In this document: one piece after another, positions 35,981-45,269 of the stretch
How the letters are laid out: each line of letters opens with the position of its first letter
Numbering within the stretch: the first letter of the stretch is position 1
From: Leptospira fainei serovar Hurstbridge str. BUT 6
GTDB lineage: Bacteria; Spirochaetota; Leptospiria; Leptospirales; Leptospiraceae
Reading direction: 5' to 3'
Assembly (NCBI RefSeq): GCF_000306235.2
Contig: NZ_AKWZ02000006.1
Coordinates: 62,001-126,000, forward strand
Length of the DNA stretch: 64,000 bases
The notes under the pieces: generated by a model
Told to the model about the DNA's origin: nothing
What the model saw: only the letters and a program-made list of their open reading frames with translations
The model's database searches: none
Program-made: the position numbers and the translations under genes

Positions 35981-36696
35981 CGTTTATTCTTGTATTCCTT
36001 ATTCCAAAATTCCATAAGTGATAATTGTAAACTTTCGAATCCGCTTTTCCTCAGGAATTCTTTAGGGGATTCATCGATCAGGAGAGATCCATCCGATAGA
36101 AGCAGAAATCGATCCGCCACGTCCTCGACTTCCGCAAGAATGTGAGTGGAAAAAACGAGAAGCGCCCCCTCCTTTTTCTTCCTTCTAAGGAGTTCCTTCA
36201 AAATGTGAGATACGTATGGATCCAGGCTCGCAGTCGGCTCATCGATTAAATAAATATCCTTTTTGGAGGAAAAACATTGGAGTATATTCACTTTTTGTTT
36301 TGTTCCTCCGGAAAGGGATCCGATTTTCTTATCTTCTTGGGAACTTAATCCTAGGTTCTCATACATTTCTGAAAAAGTTTCTTCGTCGAAGGGCTCCAAT
36401 TTTTTAAAAAAATCCACCAATTCCAGGATCGTAAGATTTTTAGGAAAACTCGGGCTTTGAGGCATGTAACCGATACTGTAATCCGTTCCCGCCCGCTCCG
36501 ATTGGGAAACATCGCTAAAAAAAATGGAACCGCTCGAAGGCTTTACCAGGCCAATAATACTCTTTATTAACGAACTCTTACCCGAACCGTTCGGCCCAAT
36601 GATCGACAGAATCGTTCCCCCCTCCACCCGAAACGAAACGTCTTTCACGACCTTTGATTTACCGTAGGAAACTTCCAAATTTCTTATATCTATCAT
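35977..36696 (-). CDS. nosF: NosF-like ABC transporter ATPase
   Basis: 239 residues. Walker A GPNGSGKSS, Q-loop in YMPQSPSFP, signature LSGGTKQK, Walker B YLIDEPTASLDP and the H-loop STHILAEVEDVADR are all present. Drives the NosDFY complex. Overlaps nosD and nosY by 4 bp each. Confidence 0.92.
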   Translation of the reverse strand: MIDIRNLEVSYGKSKVVKDVSFRVEGGTILSIIGPNGSGKSSLIKSIIGLVKPSSGSIFFSDVSQSERAGTDYSIGYMPQSPSFPKNLTILELVDFFKKLEPFDEETFSEMYENLGLSSQEDKKIGSLSGGTKQKVNILQCFSSKKDIYLIDEPTASLDPYVSHILKELLRRKKKEGALLVFSTHILAEVEDVADRFLLLSDGSLLIDESPKEFLRKSGFESLQLSLMEFWNKEYKNKR

Positions 36697-37985
36697 ATAT
36701 TCCCTTTCATGGTCGGCTTTGGATCTTCAAAATCGATCGGAGTCACGATCGGAAATGCATTCTCTATCCCTTGCAAAAATGTTACGACCGGGGATTCGTA
36801 AAGAACCATTAGGAATGGATAAATCGCAACCCAATACCCGAAAAAATGAATTGGTTGATGAGGAGCATCCCCGATTTTGTCGCCGTCTAGATCATACCCT
36901 CTATAACTATCCCAGTAATTCTGGGAAAATTTATTCGTGGTTTGCTTGGCGTTAGTACTGATATCAAACACGTTTTCTCGAAAGTCATTCTTAGAAAACA
37001 CATTCGAATCGCTACTTCCCAAAATTCGGATTCCCCAACCGTTTTCTTCGATTGAATTATGAGTGAAATAATTTCGATTACATCCGTCGGCAAAGATAGC
37101 CGTAGAGTTTTCGATAAATTTGTTTTTTACCAAAATACTGTCGGAGATTTCCTTTAATAAGAGACCGTAAGAACTTTCTCCCCAATTATTCCTGAACGTA
37201 TTATCTTCGATAAGAATATTTTTGCTGTACATTACAGCAACGCCGGCAGAGTTACTCTCGAAAGTATTTCCACGAAAATCGTTATCGGACGAAAACATGA
37301 AATGCATTCCGTATCTGATATTGTTTCTAGAAACGTTATTTTCTATCTTAAGGTTGGAGGAGAACTCCAAGTAAATTCCGTCCCGATGCTTTTCCGCCCG
37401 ATTTCCGATAATTTGTACGGACTTCGAATTCCAAAGATGAACTCCGTTCCCGCCCGAAACTTCGTTACGAGCATTACCGCGCGTAATATTATCGTTTATT
37501 TGGCAATAACCTACTTCGGCTAAATAAATCGCGTAAGCATTATCTTCGAACGTATTATTCGCGAAAGTGCAGTCGGTGATTTTCTGGGCGTGAATTCCGG
37601 CGTATTCGGCAGTGTCAGAAATACCGCTCGCCATGATTTTCAATCCTCGAATCGTTACTCCGTTTGAGGCGACTTCAAAAACATGCTTCTCTTTCTTTCC
37701 GTCGATTACCGCGCCGGGTAATCCAACAATCGAGATTCGCTTATTAACAAGAATTTCACCTTCTCGGTAGAGACCTGCCTTTATAATTATTGAATCTCCG
37801 TCTTGAGATTTATCGATCGCATTCCGAACGGAGGAAATAGCGCAATCGGAACACACGGTAATTTCCCTTGAGAAAAGTTCTTTTCCGAATAGAATCAAAA
37901 CGAATAAAATAATTCCCCTTAAGCTTTTACCGAAGATTGAAATCGACGGATTTTGCTCCCGAGGTTGCCCTATCTTGAAACTCAT
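36693..37985 (-). CDS. nosD: NosD-like periplasmic copper-processing protein
   Basis: 430 residues. An N-terminal hydrophobic segment (IILFVLILFGKELFS) likely exports it. The body is a right-handed beta-helix with many NxF/NxI turns (for example NTFEDNAYAIYLAE, NTFESNSAGVAVMYSKNI). It ends in NYWDSYRGYDLDGDKIGD and PHQP, a typical NosD C-terminal block. Acts with NosF and NosY in CuZ assembly. Confidence 0.93.
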   Translation of the reverse strand: MSFKIGQPREQNPSISIFGKSLRGIILFVLILFGKELFSREITVCSDCAISSVRNAIDKSQDGDSIIIKAGLYREGEILVNKRISIVGLPGAVIDGKKEKHVFEVASNGVTIRGLKIMASGISDTAEYAGIHAQKITDCTFANNTFEDNAYAIYLAEVGYCQINDNITRGNARNEVSGGNGVHLWNSKSVQIIGNRAEKHRDGIYLEFSSNLKIENNVSRNNIRYGMHFMFSSDNDFRGNTFESNSAGVAVMYSKNILIEDNTFRNNWGESSYGLLLKEISDSILVKNKFIENSTAIFADGCNRNYFTHNSIEENGWGIRILGSSDSNVFSKNDFRENVFDISTNAKQTTNKFSQNYWDSYRGYDLDGDKIGDAPHQPIHFFGYWVAIYPFLMVLYESPVVTFLQGIENAFPIVTPIDFEDPKPTMKGNI

Positions 37986-37989
37986 AAAT

Positions 37990-38397
37990 TTACTGAATCA
38001 AAATGCCGGTATGCGACGTTAGGAAAGATTTCGCTCTCTCTATGGATCGAAAAGCGCCAATCCCTTTTCCCATGGGGGAATGAATCGATTCGGACTGAAC
38101 AAAAACCGCGTTCGACTCGAGCAACATTTTTCCAGGACTCTCGAAATCCGATACCCATACGGAACGGATTGCCGGATGATTTTCGCGGATATAGGATTGC
38201 AAACATTCGATCGAATCGAAATAATATCTCCGACCTTTTTGCGTTAAAAACTGCGCATGAAATCGAAAATCGACGATGGACATCGCGCAGTACCGACACT
38301 GTTCACGTCCGGCTTCCGGTAATATAGGCTCATTTTTCGCACAGCTTAGCGAGAGAATGATAACGATTAAAGGAGAAAACGATATTCTATTTTTCAT
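37990..38397 (-). CDS. nosL: NosL copper chaperone lipoprotein
   Basis: 135 residues. Signal peptide ending LSLSC (Cys19), so a lipoprotein. CRYCAM (Cys34, Cys37, Met39) is the copper-binding motif typical of NosL, followed by DFRFHAQFLTQKGRRYYFDSIEC. Carries Cu(I) to NosD/NosZ. Overlaps the upstream membrane-protein gene by 11 bp. Confidence 0.93.
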   Translation of the reverse strand: MKNRISFSPLIVIILSLSCAKNEPILPEAGREQCRYCAMSIVDFRFHAQFLTQKGRRYYFDSIECLQSYIRENHPAIRSVWVSDFESPGKMLLESNAVFVQSESIHSPMGKGIGAFRSIERAKSFLTSHTGILIQ

Positions 38398-38995
38398 ATA
38401 AATATCGTTTTCTCTCGGACCAAATTATAATCAACAGACATAGCAGAGCCGAAAGAAGAATTATCCCGCCGTAAGACGGAAAACTGCAGGCGGTTATATT
38501 CAACATCTGTTTACAACCCAATAAAGGAGGCTGATATGCCATGCCGGGCACGATAATCGGCGCTTCCGGATTCAAATTATGGCCGTAGTTATATTCCCAT
38601 CTCCAGAAATCATATAAACCCACCAAGCCGACGAGAATTATATTTACTATCCCTAACGCGGCAAATCCAACTCTCGGAATCAGAACCGTCACAAATGCGC
38701 CTAAAATTAAGTATCCAAGCACATAAGGCATAAACAATAATTCAGGTATGGAAGCCGATATAATTTCATGCATGCCTATATAATGGTTTAATAAATTAAT
38801 ATTCTGCAAATCATAAGGAGTGGAACCGGTTATCGTATTGATCCATATTTTCATTCCTAACCCCTCAGGATATTGAGGAGCATCCAGAGTGATATCCCAT
38901 AGAGGCATAAAGAAAACGAGGATAAGAATAATGCCGACCCCTAAAATTAGGAGTCGGTTTTGTTTAGAAAGTTTTTGAAATAGTAATTCTTTCAT
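38387..38995 (-). CDS. nos-cluster membrane protein, NosB-like
   Basis: 202 residues, four or five membrane spans. Starts with a short basic segment then LLILGVGIILILVFFMPLWDITLDAPQYPEGL. This protein with the APQYPEGL motif recurs between nosZ and nosL in clade II nos clusters; I infer it corresponds to NosB, but the name is not certain. Two Cys near the C-terminal loop (LLGCKQMLNITACS). Twelve bases downstream of nosZ. Confidence 0.75.
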   Translation of the reverse strand: MKELLFQKLSKQNRLLILGVGIILILVFFMPLWDITLDAPQYPEGLGMKIWINTITGSTPYDLQNINLLNHYIGMHEIISASIPELLFMPYVLGYLILGAFVTVLIPRVGFAALGIVNIILVGLVGLYDFWRWEYNYGHNLNPEAPIIVPGMAYQPPLLGCKQMLNITACSFPSYGGIILLSALLCLLIIIWSERKRYLYEK

Positions 38996-39007
38996 AACTT
39001 TCTTCTT

Positions 39008-40924
39008 TTAAGGGCTTACGCGAATATATTGCTGCATTTCTTGATGCAAAGCGGAACAAAAATCCGTGCAATAGAAGGGGTAAATTCCGGGTTTCGAAGC
39101 CTGCCATTTGAATGTTCTCGTTTGGCCGGGCATAATCAGTAGGTTCGGCATTTCCGGCGCGCCATTGATCGCAAAGCCGTGCGGAATATCGAAATCCTGT
39201 TCCAGATTCGTCACATGGAAATAGACAGTATCTCCTTTTCGCACTTCGATCGTATCCGGTTTGAAATGCGATCTAATTTGAGTCATTAAAACTCGAACGA
39301 CATTCCCTTCTCGAATTACTTTTGCATCCTTTTCGTTCTTGATCGCGTACGGGTGTTTATTCTCTTCTAACGGATAAATTTTAGCGGCCTTATCCATTAG
39401 CATTTTAGCAGGTATCATTTGAGAATAATGCGGTTCTCCAACGGTAGGGAAATCCGAGAGCAATTCCGCTTTATTACCTGAAATATCATAGAGCTGCGCG
39501 CTTTGCGGCAATTCCATTCCTACGGGAAGATATCGATCCTTCGTAATCTTATTTAAAGCTATCAAATATTTTCCGTAAGGCTCTTTCGAACTTCCACCCA
39601 CGATGGAGAGGTGACCGACACTGTAGTAAGCCGGTAAATGTTGAACGACTTCCCAGGTGCCTAGTTTCCATTTTACGACTTCCGAACTGACAAAGCAGGA
39701 AGTATACGCGTATCCCTTGCCGTCAAATTCAGTATGCAACGGACCTAAACAAGGCTTATTCACTTCTCCCGCTAAAGTAGACTCGTATTTTAGAACGGGA
39801 ATATTCATGATTTCCTTCGTTCTATGTTCCGGTTTATCCTTCACGTCCATGAGCTTGGTGAACGAGTGAACGGGAATGACCGTCGCTAATTTGCCTCCAC
39901 CTACGATATACTCTCCGGTCGGATCAACGTCGGTTCCGTGCGGGCTTTTTGGAGTCGGTAAGTAATACATTACGCCCGGACAATCTTTCGGTTGAAGCAT
40001 TTTGACTCCGCTCATTTTCTCAGAAACTGCCGGTTGGTTTTCCGGTAAGAAATTTCTGTAATATTCTCCGCCGAAATTGGAAGCTTTACCTTGATCCAAG
40101 CATTGCTTTGCGCGAACCCAATTGAAAGCGAGGATATAATCCTTATCGTTTTTAGAAGCTCCGACTTCTATCATCTTGTATGCTTGTTCGGTATTATACG
40201 AAGTGAAGAAACACCAATCGTGCGACTTTCCTTTTCCGCAATGAGAGAGATCGTAATCGAATCCGGGAACGAGTATTTGTAGCTCGATCGAAAGGCGTCC
40301 GGATTTAGGATCCACTTTTACCATCGTGATCGTTCCTTTAAAATCACCCTTAGAGAAGTTTTCGATAGGAACGCTACTTTGGGGAATTGGAACCGAGAAC
40401 CGGGTCGCAGCCATTAAATATTCCGTATTCTCAGTCGCGAACGGAGACGCGTGATTACCGGCGGTATTCGGAATTTCAATAATTTCTTTCGTTTCGAAAG
40501 ACTTCAAATCGATTCTAGCTAGCCGCGGAGTGTTATTCGCGTTTAGAAACATCCATCTGCCGTCCTGCTTACCGTCAGTCATCGAAGCTTCGACGTGATG
40601 GCTATCGTCCCAAGGAACATAGCCGTGAGTCGTCCTAAGCATATTCTTGGTTTCCTCGTCATACCCGTAACCGTTTTCGGGAAAGACCGAGAATACCGGA
40701 ATAATCTTAAACAATCTAGCGGAAGGAATTCCGTAGACGGACATTTGCCCGCTAAATCCGCCGGAGAGAAATGCATAAACTTCGTCCTTATCTCCGGGGG
40801 CAACATAAACCCTCTTTGCAGCATCCGATGCAAGGGAGGCCGTGGCGGCCCCTTTCTTACATCCGACAAGAGCCAGGAACATTAATCCTAAATAAAAGAA
40901 ACATCCGAATATTTTAATATTCAT
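39008..40924 (-). CDS. nosZ: nitrous oxide reductase, clade II, Sec-type and possibly lipidated
   Basis: 638 residues. Reduces N2O to N2 outside the cytoplasmic membrane. The N-terminus is a Sec signal, not Tat (no twin Arg), ending LVGC at Cys22, a good lipobox, so it is likely membrane-anchored. The propeller has DDSHHVEASMTDG, SPHGTDVDPTG and EPHYSQM histidines for CuZ. The CuA domain near the end has YCTDFCSALHQEM. Sec export with the nosL/D/F/Y and cytochrome c context is typical of clade II. Confidence 0.96.
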   Translation of the reverse strand: MNIKIFGCFFYLGLMFLALVGCKKGAATASLASDAAKRVYVAPGDKDEVYAFLSGGFSGQMSVYGIPSARLFKIIPVFSVFPENGYGYDEETKNMLRTTHGYVPWDDSHHVEASMTDGKQDGRWMFLNANNTPRLARIDLKSFETKEIIEIPNTAGNHASPFATENTEYLMAATRFSVPIPQSSVPIENFSKGDFKGTITMVKVDPKSGRLSIELQILVPGFDYDLSHCGKGKSHDWCFFTSYNTEQAYKMIEVGASKNDKDYILAFNWVRAKQCLDQGKASNFGGEYYRNFLPENQPAVSEKMSGVKMLQPKDCPGVMYYLPTPKSPHGTDVDPTGEYIVGGGKLATVIPVHSFTKLMDVKDKPEHRTKEIMNIPVLKYESTLAGEVNKPCLGPLHTEFDGKGYAYTSCFVSSEVVKWKLGTWEVVQHLPAYYSVGHLSIVGGSSKEPYGKYLIALNKITKDRYLPVGMELPQSAQLYDISGNKAELLSDFPTVGEPHYSQMIPAKMLMDKAAKIYPLEENKHPYAIKNEKDAKVIREGNVVRVLMTQIRSHFKPDTIEVRKGDTVYFHVTNLEQDFDIPHGFAINGAPEMPNLLIMPGQTRTFKWQASKPGIYPFYCTDFCSALHQEMQQYIRVSP

Positions 40925-40937
40925 CTTTTGCCCTACC

Positions 40938-41399
40938 TTATTTTTTATCCGATTTTCTGAAATATTCCAGAATTTCTCGAGCTTCGGATTCCTTCACATT
41001 CTGGAACGTCATTTGAGTTAAGTGTTCTGCGAGAAGCCCCATCGCGACCGGGTCCTTTTGAGTCATTTCTGTCGGATTCAGAATCATATTCATGATCCAT
41101 TCCGGAGTTCTTCTCTCGGTAACACCTTTCAAAGCCGGGCCGACAACCTTCTCCTCAAACTTATGACAGGCGCTGCATTTCGCTTCGAACTGTTTCTTGC
41201 CTTTTTGCACCATCGACTCATCGATAGGACCCAAGGTAACCGAGGATACCGGACCAATCCCTTTACTGCTTACGTTATTCTCAGCCTCCCCTACTTTCTC
41301 CTTCCCGCAAAAGGAAAACGAAAGCAAAGAAAGCAGGATAAAGAACGCAGCAATAGACTTCCTTTTAATAAATTTTTTATTTATTAAATTAACATCCAT
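40938..41399 (-). CDS. c-type cytochrome lipoprotein, nos-operon electron donor
   Basis: 153 residues. A hydrophobic N-terminus ends at Cys31 (SFSFC; Phe at -1 is an atypical lipobox). One haem site CSACH (Cys75-His79) and a Met-containing EHLTQMTF axial-ligand region near residue 130. Similar monohaem proteins (NosC-type) feed electrons to clade II NosZ. First gene of the operon, 108 bp below an FNR-type box. Confidence 0.85.
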   Translation of the reverse strand: MDVNLINKKFIKRKSIAAFFILLSLLSFSFCGKEKVGEAENNVSSKGIGPVSSVTLGPIDESMVQKGKKQFEAKCSACHKFEEKVVGPALKGVTERRTPEWIMNMILNPTEMTQKDPVAMGLLAEHLTQMTFQNVKESEAREILEYFRKSDKK

Positions 41400-41507
41400 C
41401 TCGAATATTCTCCCAACTTAGGCAAAATAGTAATTCCCGATATTCCAAACAAAAGCTCGAGATATTGCCAGGAGTTCAGATTAACATACAACCGTAAAAT
41501 ATCACAT

Positions 41508-41521
41508 TGACATACGTCAAA
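41508..41521 (-). promoter_or_regulatory. FNR/DNR-type box, perfect palindrome TTGAC-ATAC-GTCAA
   Basis: Five-base arms TTGAC and GTCAA with a 4-base spacer, the geometry of FNR-family operators (NnrR/DNR targets often use TTGAC-type arms). Centred 115 bp upstream of the cytochrome c ATG. A weak -10-like TAATCT at 41479-41484 would place the box near -42. Likely activates the nos operon under low oxygen or NO. Confidence 0.7.
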
Positions 41522-41540
41522 TTAGCTTAGGAATGCGTAA

Positions 41541-41554
41541 TGATATTTATCACG
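41541..41554 (-). promoter_or_regulatory. second FNR-like box, ATGAT-ATTT-ATCAC
   Basis: Core TGAT-N4-ATCA matches the FNR consensus; the two outer bases do not. Its centre is 33 bp (about three helical turns) upstream of the box at 41508, which would put two dimers on the same face of the DNA. Weaker evidence on its own. Confidence 0.45.
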
Positions 41555-41877
41555 ATATCTATTCTCGAATTTAATATTTTAAAACCGAATTCGGTAATAA
41601 ATAAAAAGAATCCGTTAAATTAAAAATGATTGGGCTGGATTCAATTATCCTTTAATAGGATAATGTGGATTTTATCGGATTGGAAAAATAAAAATCTCAA
41701 CCGATCGTTCACCTCGCCTATAAAGAGCGCAATGGCAACGAATCGACCGACATCGGTAAAATGAGAGCGTATTGCCGGCTGCAAATCCATGAAAACCTAA
41801 AAGAAAAAAGTTTACGGTGTTAATGATTCACTTTCATCTTCATCGTTAATTATATTCCAACTTTATAATAAAATAGA

Positions 41878-43611
41878 TCAGCCCGTGAACTTTCTAATCA
41901 GAGCTCGTCCGATAAACCTGAATTTTTCGCCGAGGGGAAATCGACCTAAATTCACTTTTACTACGCCTTTCGTAAATCTCGTAGCCTTGGAATAATCGAT
42001 CTTCACATCGACTATAACCGGCCTTCCTATTTCGGATAATATAAACGCCTCTCGTATAGCTTTTTCGATCTGATCATTGGAATGAATGGAAATATACGCA
42101 GCTCCTGTAGCCCTTGCGACTCCTTCCAGTTGCAATTCTCCCAAAATAGTGCAGGTTTTTCTTCCGTACGGGATTTGCTGTCCTTGCGAAATCTGGGATA
42201 ATTCTCCATCATAAAATACGAATATAATTACTCCTAAAGAATGGACTGTTGCCGTAATTAATTCGAGCCCTGTCATAAGAAACGCCCCGTCTCCTACGAC
42301 CCCGACCACTTTTCTATCAGGATGAGTCAGTTTAGCTCCGATGGTTGCAGGAACACAGTATCCCATCGAATTAAAATCGGTCGGAGAAAGAAAAGTTTTG
42401 GTACGATAAACCGGATAAAGTTCTTCCGCCAAAAAGGTATGATTCCCGTCGTCCACGACTAAAATATCCTCTTCTTTCATTTTGGCCCGTAGCTCTTTGA
42501 AAAATAGATATGGATTGACTTTATTCGGAACCTGGTGATTTTCCCATTCCTTGGTATAAGATTCCTTTTTCTCACGAATTAGTTTACTTAGATGAGTAGA
42601 TTCGGTTTTCTGAAATCCATTGCGTTCCAATCCTTGTATCAATGCCGATAGAACTTGCTTTGCATCGCCTGCAATTTCCACTGCGGCCTGATAATTTTTC
42701 GAAAATACGTTCGGATTTATATCTATATGAATTAAATTTTCAGGGACTCTCATTCCGAAACTTCCGGTCGGAATTTCCGAGAACCTGGTGCCGACGGCAA
42801 GAAGGCAGTCGCAGGAGGAAAATGCGGCTTCCCCGGCCGGTACCGAATAGGAACCGAATCCCATTCCGGTATGATGAGGATGATCGGCGGGAAATACACT
42901 CAGTCCCTGAAGAGTGGTCGCGACAGGTGCATTCAATATTTCTGATATTTTAACTAGTTCTTCGGTCGCTTCTCTTCCTCCCCATCCGACCAGAATTCCC
43001 GGATGTCGGGACGATTTCAGTAATTTGCAAGCCTCTTCGATTTCACTTTGCTCCAATTGAGGATAAATACGTTCCCATTTAAAATCCGGAAGAGACGAAA
43101 TCGCGCCCTCGAATAGCTGGATATTTACCGGAATTTCTACGAACACAGGCCCGCATTCGTCGGTCGTCGCTATTTTATAAGCTTCGTAAATCGTCGGAAC
43201 GATCTCCTCGTGTTCTTGTATATAATAGAATTTTTTCGTAATTCCTTTCAGGATCTCGGATTGATCGATTTGATGAAGTTGGTATTTTTTTCCCGTATCG
43301 GTTCGAACTCCGCCGGAAATAATCAACATCGGGATTCCGTCTAGATAAGCTTCTCCGATTCCGCTGAGAGCGTGAGTCATACCTGCGGCGGGAACGATTA
43401 CCAATGTCCCGATCGAATCGGAAGTCCTGCTGATTGCGTCCGCCATGAACGCGGCGCCGCATTCATGTGTGACTAGTATCGGAATGATACTCTTCGAGTT
43501 ATTCAATTCATCGTATAATTCGGTATTATGCACACCTGGAATTCCGAAAGTGTATTTTACCCCGATTTGCTCTAAAGCATGAACGACTAACGATGCCCCT
43601 GATTTTTTCAT
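41878..43611 (-). CDS. thiamine-diphosphate-dependent enzyme, acetolactate-synthase-like
   Basis: 577 residues, three-domain ThDP fold. N-terminal VTHECGAAFMADAISR holds the catalytic Glu; the cofactor site is GDGAFLMTGLELITATVHSLG running to VFYDGELSQI, where Asp replaces the usual second Asn, as in catabolic acetolactate synthases. The C-terminus VVDVKIDYSKATRFTKG and GRFPLGEKFRFI is conserved in this subgroup. No FAD-binding or regulatory small subunit is nearby, so valine synthesis is unlikely. Probably decarboxylates a 2-oxo acid. Follows the FAD dehydrogenase by 13 bp and likely shares its FNR-type promoter. Confidence 0.82.
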   Translation of the reverse strand: MKKSGASLVVHALEQIGVKYTFGIPGVHNTELYDELNNSKSIIPILVTHECGAAFMADAISRTSDSIGTLVIVPAAGMTHALSGIGEAYLDGIPMLIISGGVRTDTGKKYQLHQIDQSEILKGITKKFYYIQEHEEIVPTIYEAYKIATTDECGPVFVEIPVNIQLFEGAISSLPDFKWERIYPQLEQSEIEEACKLLKSSRHPGILVGWGGREATEELVKISEILNAPVATTLQGLSVFPADHPHHTGMGFGSYSVPAGEAAFSSCDCLLAVGTRFSEIPTGSFGMRVPENLIHIDINPNVFSKNYQAAVEIAGDAKQVLSALIQGLERNGFQKTESTHLSKLIREKKESYTKEWENHQVPNKVNPYLFFKELRAKMKEEDILVVDDGNHTFLAEELYPVYRTKTFLSPTDFNSMGYCVPATIGAKLTHPDRKVVGVVGDGAFLMTGLELITATVHSLGVIIFVFYDGELSQISQGQQIPYGRKTCTILGELQLEGVARATGAAYISIHSNDQIEKAIREAFILSEIGRPVIVDVKIDYSKATRFTKGVVKVNLGRFPLGEKFRFIGRALIRKFTG

Positions 43612-43624
43612 ACTTCCCTCTTCT

Positions 43625-45256
43625 TTAATTTCCGTATTTCAAAATCGAACGCGCTGCGAATCTTGCTGTTAGGATACATCCGCCGAGAAAGGTTCCCTCT
43701 AACGTACCTTTTCCATGAATTCCACCACCGCCGAAACCGGCCGCTTCACCCACGGCATAAAGGCCCGAGATCGGATTTCCCGATTCATCCAAAACTCTAG
43801 ATTTCAAATCAGTCTGGATGCCGCCCATAGATTTCCGAGTCAGTATAAATTCCCGAATCGCAATCAACGGCATTGCGTTCCGATCCATTATCTTTTGAAA
43901 TTTACAAGTTCGGGGTCTCTCTCCTCGATATCGCCTAAGTTGAGCGATACGTCTCAATTGATCGTCATTATAAAAAGGTTCCCCGCGATCGATCATCGAA
44001 TCGTAATCGTGAATCGTTTTTTCTAAAAGACGCGAATCGACGAGCTGTCTTCCGACTAGCCGATTCATTTTAGCGGCAAGTTCGGGAATTGAATGGGCTA
44101 AAATAAAATCCGGACATTCGGATGTGATCGTATTAAGGAAGGATTTATTTCCCCAAAAAACCGTTTTGAGAAATTTTAAAAAATTTTTATTTCGTATCGC
44201 CTCGTTGAATTCCGAACCGGAAACCGCTAATTCTTTTAACGCAATTTTCCAATTCATTACTTGCCACGAGAATTTCTCTTTCTCTTGGCAAATCCGTTCG
44301 ACAATAAATCGAGTATCGAAACCCGTAACTAGCGGTACGGGTCCGATTCTTTCTCCTTTGGAATTCAACCAAAGAGCGGATTTTGGAGGAACCAAACTTA
44401 ATCCATGTGCGTCCATTTTAGGGTTAGGATGATGAACGCCCGCCGCATAATTCCACATTTTATCTAGGTGAGTGATCCGAGCTCCGATCTTTCGCGAGGC
44501 GGAATGAAGATCGCCTAACGCGAATGGATGAGAACCGTTGAGAAGGACGTCGGGAGCTTTCCCCATATCCTTGGGCCAATATTTTCTGACTTCATTAAGA
44601 TTTCCTGCGATTCCACCCGAAGCAATAATGATATGTTCAGCCTTAAGATTATAGACCGTTCCTGAAATAGCCTCTGCTACGCAACCTATAACCGCCTTTC
44701 CGGCCTTGTTTAGTTTACTTGCCCTTGTTTCGAATAGCAATCGAAGCTTATCTTGATTTTTATGCGAGAGTAGATGTTTTTTTAGAGACTCTACCAAGCC
44801 GTCTCCGGTTCCCCAGACCATATGAAATCTAGGCACGCTGTTACCCGGTTTAAATTGCCCCCTTTCGACCCAATGAACTACCGGGAAAAAATTCACGGAG
44901 CGCTTTCTTAAAAAATAAAAAATATCCTCTAAAGAATTATGAACGTAAGCTTCCGCCCAAAGTTTAGGAAGCACATCATGAGAGGAAAATTCCGCGGTCG
45001 AATTCCAGTCGGAAAGGGCAAGTGAGACGTTATCTTTTATCCCGTTCCATCGTTGGATAGGAGTATCTACCATCGTGATCCCGCCGAAGGATAATTTAGC
45101 TAGTCCTCCGAATCTATCCTGCGTATCACGATCAATTAAAATAACGTTCTTTCCGACATCCAGTAAATCCAATGCCGTCACAATCCCTGCCAAGCCGCCG
45201 CCTATAATTATTGCGTCGGATGAAATCGATTCGCTTCGAATGCTTTTATCTTTCAT
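43625..45256 (-). CDS. FAD-binding dehydrogenase (KstD/fumarate-reductase-like)
   Basis: 543 residues from the ATG at 45256; a TTG nine codons earlier is less likely. The N-terminal AIIIGGGLAGIVTALDLL binds FAD. SFGGITMVDTPIQRW, FPVVHWVERG and GNSVPRFHMVWGTG are blocks of the putative FAD-binding dehydrogenase family related to 3-ketosteroid dehydrogenases. C-terminal GLYAVGEAAGFGGGGIHG and LEGTFLGGCI complete the FAD site. Substrate unknown. Leads a two-gene operon with the ThDP enzyme; a perfect FNR-type box lies 42 bp upstream. Confidence 0.85.
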   Translation of the reverse strand: MKDKSIRSESISSDAIIIGGGLAGIVTALDLLDVGKNVILIDRDTQDRFGGLAKLSFGGITMVDTPIQRWNGIKDNVSLALSDWNSTAEFSSHDVLPKLWAEAYVHNSLEDIFYFLRKRSVNFFPVVHWVERGQFKPGNSVPRFHMVWGTGDGLVESLKKHLLSHKNQDKLRLLFETRASKLNKAGKAVIGCVAEAISGTVYNLKAEHIIIASGGIAGNLNEVRKYWPKDMGKAPDVLLNGSHPFALGDLHSASRKIGARITHLDKMWNYAAGVHHPNPKMDAHGLSLVPPKSALWLNSKGERIGPVPLVTGFDTRFIVERICQEKEKFSWQVMNWKIALKELAVSGSEFNEAIRNKNFLKFLKTVFWGNKSFLNTITSECPDFILAHSIPELAAKMNRLVGRQLVDSRLLEKTIHDYDSMIDRGEPFYNDDQLRRIAQLRRYRGERPRTCKFQKIMDRNAMPLIAIREFILTRKSMGGIQTDLKSRVLDESGNPISGLYAVGEAAGFGGGGIHGKGTLEGTFLGGCILTARFAARSILKYGN

Positions 45257-45269
45257 GATACAGCTTTCG

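Larger units (their letters stand above)
41400..41877. other. 478-bp gap with the nos promoter region
   Basis: Contains the two FNR-type boxes described below. A further AT-rich hairpin (8-bp arms ATTATCCT/AGGATAAT, 41644-41664) lies beyond the ThDP gene stop and could mark its transcript end. AT-rich throughout; no protein-like frame. Confidence 0.55.
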
